Shown: positions 31,501-33,884 of the stretch, piece after piece
Layout: each line of letters starts with the position of its first letter
Position numbering within the stretch: the stretch's first letter is position 1
Assembly: GCA_032718475.1 (NCBI GenBank)
Contig: JAUCBJ010009039.1
Location: 1 to 33,884, forward strand
Direction: 5' to 3'
Source of the DNA: Nemertoderma westbladi
Taxonomy: Eukaryota > Xenacoelomorpha > Nemertodermatida > Nemertodermatidae
DNA: 33,884 nucleotides
Notes under the pieces: generated by a model
Database searches by the model: none
What the model saw: only the letters and a program-made list of their open reading frames with translations
What the model was told of the DNA's origin: nothing
Made by a program: the position numbers and the translations under genes

Positions 31501-32854
31501 AATAGTTCGTTATTCCTTAGAGATATAATTGGGTATAAAGAACGTACGATAATAAATTCATGTAACATCAGTGATCCTGATACTGATAAATACTGATAGC
31601 TACGGGGTTTAGATACCGATACGGCGTTCGTTTGATGGCTCACAGAGTTCTTAGCAACTTACCTTGCCTATGGCTCTGTGTTTGTCCCCCGCTATCAATC
31701 TCGCCATTAATGTGTTCCCAACTTACCTCGTCTATGGCTCTGTGTTTGTCCCCCGCTATCAATCTCGCCATTACTGTGTTCCCAACTTACCTCGTCTATG
31801 GCTCTGTGTTTGTCCCCCGCTATCAATCTCGCCATTACTCTGTTCCCAACTTACCTCGTCTATGGCTCTGTGTTTGTCCCCCGCTATCAATCTCGCCATT
31901 ACTCTGTTCCCAACTTACCTCGTCTATGGCTCTGTGTTTGTCCCCCGCTATCAATCTCGCCATTACTCTGTTCCCAACTTACCTCGTCTATGGCTCTGTG
32001 TTTGTCCCCCGCTATCAATCTCGCCATTACTCTGTTCCCAACTTACCTCGTCTATGGCTCTGTGTTTGTCCCCCGCTATCAATCTCGCCATTACTCTGTT
32101 CCCAACTTACCTCGTCTATGGCTCTGTGTTTGTCCCCCGCTATCAATCTCGCCATTACTCTGTTCCCAACTTACCTCGTCTATGGCTCTGTGTTTGTCCC
32201 CCGCTATCAATCTCGCCATTACTCTGTTCCCAACTTACCTCGTCTATGGCTCTGTGTTTGTCCCCCGCTATCAATCTCGCCATTACTCTGTTCCCAACTT
32301 ACCTCGTCTATGGCTCTGTGTTTGTCCCCCGCTATCAATCTCGCCATTACTGTGTTCCCAACTTACCTCGTCTATGGCTCTGTGTTTGTCCCCCGCTATC
32401 AATCTCGCCATTACTCTGTTCCCAACATACCTCGTCTATGTCTCTGTGTTTGTCCCCCGCTATCAATCTCGCCATTACTCTGTTCCCAACTTACCTCGTC
32501 TATGGCTCTGTGTTTGTCCCCCGCTATCAATCTCGCCATTACTGTGTTCCCAACTTACCTCGTCTATGGCTCTGTGTTTGTCCCCCGCTATCAATCTCGC
32601 CATTACTGTGTTCCCAACTTACCTCGTCTATGGCTCTGTGTTTGTCCCCCGCTATCAATCTCGCCATTACTGTGTTCCCAACTTACCTCGTCTATGGCTC
32701 TGTGTTTGTCCCCCGCTATCAATCTCGCCATTACTGTGTTCCCAACTTACCTCGTCTATGGCTCTGTGTTTGTCCCCCGCTATCAATCTCGCCATTACTA
32801 TGTGTTCCAACAGGGCTATCTGGAATGTTTGTAGCAGAGGGTGATTCTCCAATA
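22507..32854 (-). CDS. MAU2: MAU2 (SCC4) cohesin loader subunit, joined 3' exons (partial gene)
   Basis: Six exons join in frame: 32854-32751, 31486-31268, 31069-30939, 28292-28080, 27277-27160 and 22596-22507, giving 290 codons and TAA. The product follows the C-terminal half of metazoan MAU2 (about 610 residues in human) block by block, without gaps between exons. MAU2 is a TPR-superhelix protein that wraps the N-terminus of NIPBL/SCC2; the complex loads cohesin onto chromatin in the nucleus. Every junction has GT..AG borders and matching phase (0,0,2,2,0 between exons). The 5' half of the gene lies right of the window. The introns are unusually rich in minisatellites and transposons, and two of the five donors are tandemly duplicated. 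Confidence 0.93.
22838..22905 (-). other. tRNA-like pol III promoter, probably a SINE head or decayed tRNA
   Basis: On the minus strand GTAGTATAGTGGTTACTAC forms a D-arm-like stem (GTAG/CTAC) with an A box. About 30 bases later GAGTTCGAATCC matches a B box. The anticodon and T stems do not pair well, so this is not a functional tRNA. It lies in the last MAU2 intron. Confidence 0.5.
23454..24455. mobile_element. 1.0-kb hAT-like non-autonomous element with perfect 8-bp target duplication
   Basis: GTTCTCAG flanks both ends (23446-23453 and 24456-24463). The inverted ends read TAGAGTTGAAACAGAGAC on both sides, identical over 18 bases. Subterminal TCTCCGG/CTCTGG motifs repeat near both ends. An 8-bp duplication and this end type fit the hAT superfamily. 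The interior has no long open frame. It lies in the MAU2 intron between exons 27160-27277 and 22507-22596. Confidence 0.9.
24590..24695 (+). repeat. Dispersed repeat, copy 2 (partner at 16902-17015)
   Basis: Carries the same ordered blocks as the partner copy: CTAAAGATTGAAA, AAAAATTCTGG, GTGAAACTA and CTCTGTTTCAAATTTC. It is followed by a G run at 24705-24725. Confidence 0.75.
24705..24725 (+). repeat. Homopolymer: 21 G
   Basis: An uninterrupted run of 21 G in the last MAU2 intron. Confidence 0.95.
25590..26815 (+). repeat. ~147-bp satellite arranged as 292-bp dimers
   Basis: The motif CCCTCTAGCGG recurs nine times, near 25611, 25760, 25916, 26064, 26208, 26355, 26500, 26647 and 26792, at 144-156 base spacing. 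From about 26060 on, two monomer types alternate. Type A contains GGGTGGCCATTTAATGTTTA and type B contains ATCAGATCATAAACAACTAA; AB dimers are nearly identical (292 bases). The first three monomers are more diverged. The array sits in the MAU2 intron. No coding frame. Confidence 0.92.
26928..26986 (+). repeat. (ACG)n microsatellite with ACA interruptions
   Basis: About 19 trinucleotides of ACG/GAC with regular AAC interruptions, just downstream of the 147-bp satellite. On the minus strand it would read as poly-Arg, but it lies inside an intron and is not coding. Confidence 0.95.
27160..27277 (-). CDS. MAU2: MAU2 exon (C-terminal TPR region)
   Basis: Acceptor AAATTACAG|AG completes a split Arg codon; donor ATAGAG|GTGAGA leaves phase 0. 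The exon encodes [20 protein letters not shown], then [19 protein letters not shown]. The ACG...A..H......LL.D...A pattern follows the human MAU2 segment beginning ACGNAMDAHEAAQ. The last helical repeat region is formed together with the previous exon. The donor is not duplicated. Confidence 0.9.
27278..28079 (-). other. MAU2: MAU2 intron, no special content
   Basis: An 802-bp intron between exons 28080-28292 and 27160-27277, with GTAACT at its start and TTACAG at its end. A short AAGGGAAAGGAACAGGTTA segment near 27903 resembles the 17.5-kb repeat family. Confidence 0.8.
28080..28292 (-). CDS. MAU2: MAU2 exon (TPR region)
   Basis: Acceptor CCCTCTACAG|G completes a Lys codon from the previous exon; donor TTTACAG|GTAACT splits an Arg codon. 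The exon encodes [20 protein letters not shown], then [15 protein letters not shown] and [20 protein letters not shown]. This is the most conserved stretch of MAU2 (human [28 protein letters not shown]). Two helical repeats are visible. There is no sign of decay. Confidence 0.97.
28415..30438. mobile_element. 2.0-kb hAT-like element with perfect 8-bp target duplication, containing a LINE fragment
   Basis: CTAACGGC occurs immediately on both sides (28407-28414 and 30439-30446). The ends read CAGGTACAGGATACGATACG on the left and, inverted, CAGGGACAGGATACGATACG on the right. Both ends continue with many TACGATACGA repeats, about 28424-28560 and 30275-30430. CAGG-type ends and an 8-bp duplication fit hAT. 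The centre carries the truncated LINE at 28568-29675, so the LINE landed in the element or was captured by it. The whole nest lies in the MAU2 intron between exons 30939-31069 and 28080-28292. Confidence 0.9.
28568..29675 (-). pseudogene. 5'-truncated LINE reverse transcriptase with one in-frame stop
   Basis: On the minus strand the frame reads [16 protein letters not shown] (RT motif A), [20 protein letters not shown] (motif B), [10 protein letters not shown] (catalytic motif C) and [13 protein letters not shown]. The C-terminal region with [18 protein letters not shown] and [20 protein letters not shown] ends in VRVRST-stop at 28586. A TAG at 29503-29501 breaks the frame between motifs A and B; from there to the end 283 residues are open. 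Sequence upstream of motif A is missing (5' truncation), and a short TAG-repeat tail lies at the 3' end. The element is in the same orientation as MAU2. The family is a non-LTR retrotransposon; I cannot name the clade safely. Confidence 0.92.
30456..30760 (-). repeat. 55-bp minisatellite, 5-6 copies of two types
   Basis: CAGATCT anchors recur at 30463, 30518, 30571, 30626, 30681 and 30736. Two unit types occur: one with CAGTGCCGACGGATCCAGC and one with GAGCCGGCAGACCCACC. The array is GC-rich compared with its surroundings and abuts the right edge of the hAT-like element, in a MAU2 intron. Minus-strand open frames through it (30258-30760) are repeat artefacts. Confidence 0.92.
30939..31069 (-). 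CDS. MAU2: MAU2 exon (TPR region)
   Basis: Acceptor CGTTCGACTAG|GTTGAG in phase 0; donor GCCAA|GTGAGT splits a Lys codon. The exon encodes [20 protein letters not shown], then [20 protein letters not shown] and HDA(K). It follows human SLLERINPD...LRAAAFYVRGLFSFFQGRYNEAK. It was not obvious as an open frame because it is only 131 bases and has no ATG. Alternative acceptors a few bases downstream are less likely because they would drop VE and break phase. Confidence 0.95.
31208..31267 (-). repeat. 30-bp tandem duplication containing the 5' splice site (2 donors)
   Basis: Immediately after the exon end, GTAAGACAGACAGCCGACAG and TTTATCTT are present twice on the minus strand, starting at 31267 and 31237. 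This places a second AG|GTAAGA 30 bases inside the intron. Reading from the exon through the first copy gives VRQTADSLS and then TAG, so use of the second donor would truncate MAU2. Confidence 0.95.
31268..31486 (-). CDS. MAU2: MAU2 exon (TPR region)
   Basis: Acceptor GTCCCTCTACAG|ATC and donor AGACAG|GTAAGA, both phase 0, 73 codons. The exon encodes [47 protein letters not shown] and [20 protein letters not shown]. It follows human [32 protein letters not shown] and ELWAFIVTNLA.VYIR closely. It contains at least two TPR-like helix pairs. The donor is duplicated 30 bases downstream. Confidence 0.97.
31652..32810 (-). repeat. 64-bp tandem array of exon 3' end plus 5' splice site: 18 donors in a row
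   Basis: Minus-strand unit: GTAAGTTGGGAACACAGTAA, then TGGCGAGATTGATAGCGGGG and GACAAACACAGAGCCATAGA, then CGAG. CTTACC (inverted GGTAAG) recurs every 64 bases from 31658 to 32746, 18 times; one copy (at 32410) reads CATACC (GGTATG). The most exon-proximal copy is the authentic MAU2 exon end; the next 17 lie in the intron. Inner units (31859-32307) share a G-to-C change (AACAGAG) while end units keep AACACAG, so the centre was expanded later. The other strand is open in three frames only because 64 shifts the frame by one each unit. Confidence 0.97.
32751..32854 (-). CDS. MAU2: MAU2 exon (TPR region), first of the window; its 3' end seeds an 18-donor array
   Basis: Acceptor CTAATATTTGTTTCAG|TA (phase 1 from an exon outside the window); donor GACGAG|GTAAGT, phase 0. 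Thirty-four codons read LENHPLLQT, then [19 protein letters not shown] and HRAIDE. This follows human MAU2 SFQVILLEHIIMCRLVTGHK. Its last ~58 bases are the template of the 64-bp array. The exon differs from the array units by one missing G and an extra TA (TTGGAACACATAGTAATGG against TTGGGAACACAGTAATGG). Confidence 0.96.
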
Positions 32855-33018
32855 CTGAAACAAATATTAGAACGAAATAATCGAAGGTAGACCCTAACCA
32901 CAATATGGTAAATAAGCTGGACAGCTTAGCCCTAGGTTGTGTTACGTAATTTACCACATTTAATTAAAACTACGTATGAAAAATATAAATACCGATTCGC
33001 CAATCCAGTTCCGTTTAA

Positions 33019-33044
33019 GGGGGGGGGGGGGGGGGGGGGGGGGG
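33019..33044 (+). repeat. Homopolymer: 26 G
   Basis: The longest G run in the window, uninterrupted, in a MAU2 intron. Confidence 0.95.
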
Positions 33045-33510
33045 TGCCCCCTCCTTGGGTAAAATTTTCACATTTTTGGTTTTCTATTTTATCTGATGCA
33101 GAATTTAATGGGGAGTTAAATGGGATCTTTTTTAGTTCTCGAGTTATCGCTGTCTTTCCGTCTATCAGTTTGTCCGTCAAAATTTAGAAGACAGATCGAC
33201 AGACATGCTGTCAGACAGACATATTAGATGCCACCAAACATTAAAACTGACATCAGAAATGAAATCACCGACCCCGAAAACCCCCATATTGATAATTTTA
33301 GTGAGTTGGTATGAAGCCATAGTGTCAAACATTACTGGCCGATTAACAGACTACAGACAGTCAGGTTTGAGCGGGAAGGTTCAAACTTTAATGCAAATTA
33401 TTTCGGAATTACATTTCACGATATTTCCATTTTTAAAAATACTACTCCTCCGCCGTTTTTCACCCAAATTCTATAATTTATGGCTCGTTTGAAAGGTTTT
33501 TTGAACATCT

Positions 33511-33655
33511 TGAAAAATTATCCAGCACTTTTTTGAAAAAGATTTTTTTAAATATTATTGAAAATTTTATTAATTTTAATTAATAAATTTAAAATATTTA
33601 AAATTTAAAAATTTAAATTAATTCAAAAATTTAAAATCGGCTGGATAATTTTTGC
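33511..33655. repeat. AT-rich inverted repeat, possible small MITE
   Basis: GAAAAATTATCCAGC on the left and GCTGGATAATTTTTGC on the right are inverted. The interior is almost entirely A/T with repeated TTTAAA/AATTTAAA. It could fold into a long hairpin. No target duplication identified. Confidence 0.6.
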
Positions 33656-33884
33656 AGAAACGATGGTGCTGAGTCCAAAAAAGTTGGTTTCAAAAAAATT
33701 CGATAAATATTAAGGGACTAGTGTTTTTAGTGAAATATTTAATTGCGCCACTCGTCGCTAGAGGGACACAAAAAAAATTACAATTTAAATTTTTGTTGCT
33801 CTTTGGCCTTCCCCACGTTGGCTGAACACAACATAACAATGATATTGACCTACAACACGAAGTTTGAGCTGTTTAAAAAAAACT

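Larger units (their letters stand above)
32855..33884 (-). other. MAU2: MAU2 intron running off the right edge
   Basis: No MAU2 exon is visible here; the preceding exon (human YLEKAQKY...LMQ region) must be further right. The stretch contains a 26-base G run (33019-33044), a copy of the 16-kb repeat family (33248-33285) and an AT-rich inverted repeat (33511-33655). Confidence 0.7.

Noticed and set aside
31632-32890. Long plus-strand open frames (about 350-408 codons) with [16 protein letters not shown]-type repeats
   Set aside because: They lie antisense to the 64-bp donor array; all three plus frames carry the same peptide set because 64 shifts the frame by one each unit. Periodicity explains them.

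Overview
The window looks like AT-rich nuclear DNA from an invertebrate animal: short exons with GT..AG introns, no operons, many transposon remnants and large minisatellites. The species cannot be fixed from sequence alone. A marine deuterostome such as a tunicate is my guess, with low confidence. Two conserved animal genes are present, both on the minus strand and both cut by the window edges.

Gene 1 (about 1960-2752, running off the left edge) is an MTG/ETO corepressor (RUNX1T1/CBFA2T/nervy family). It has one very clear exon holding the start of the TAFH/NHR1 domain and a plausible upstream Ser-rich exon joined in compatible phase. Gene 2 (22507 to beyond 33884) is MAU2/SCC4, the TPR subunit of the NIPBL-MAU2 cohesin loader. 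Six consecutive 3' exons (32751-32854, 31268-31486, 30939-31069, 28080-28292, 27160-27277, 22507-22596) join in frame to 290 codons ending in TAA.

From 2753 to 22506 no host gene is recognisable. This stretch holds an inverted-repeat element around a 21-bp minisatellite (8.07-9.01 kb), degraded LINE reverse transcriptases (9.1-9.5 and 10.76-11.59 kb), several MITEs (one with a 9-bp target duplication at 17.5 kb), and a 3.9-kb inverted-repeat element carrying a 2-kb array of a 12-bp unit (18.2-22.1 kb). The MAU2 introns hold a hAT-like element with a perfect 8-bp duplication (23.45-24.46 kb), a ~147-bp/292-bp satellite with a CTCF-like motif in every monomer (25.6-26.8 kb), a second hAT-like element with a perfect 8-bp duplication containing a LINE fragment (28.4-30.4 kb), and a 55-bp array (30.46-30.76 kb).

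The most striking signal is that three exon/intron junctions in two unrelated genes have been tandemly duplicated so that the 5' splice site itself is multiplied. MAU2 exon 32751-32854 is followed by a 64-bp array giving 18 donors in a row. The MTG exon has a 51-bp in-frame unit giving three donors. MAU2 exon 31268-31486 has a 30-bp unit giving two. In the two MAU2 cases only the exon-proximal donor preserves the protein. In the MTG case all three donors stay in frame. I found no description of such donor minisatellites that I can recall, and this is the candidate for a new phenomenon.
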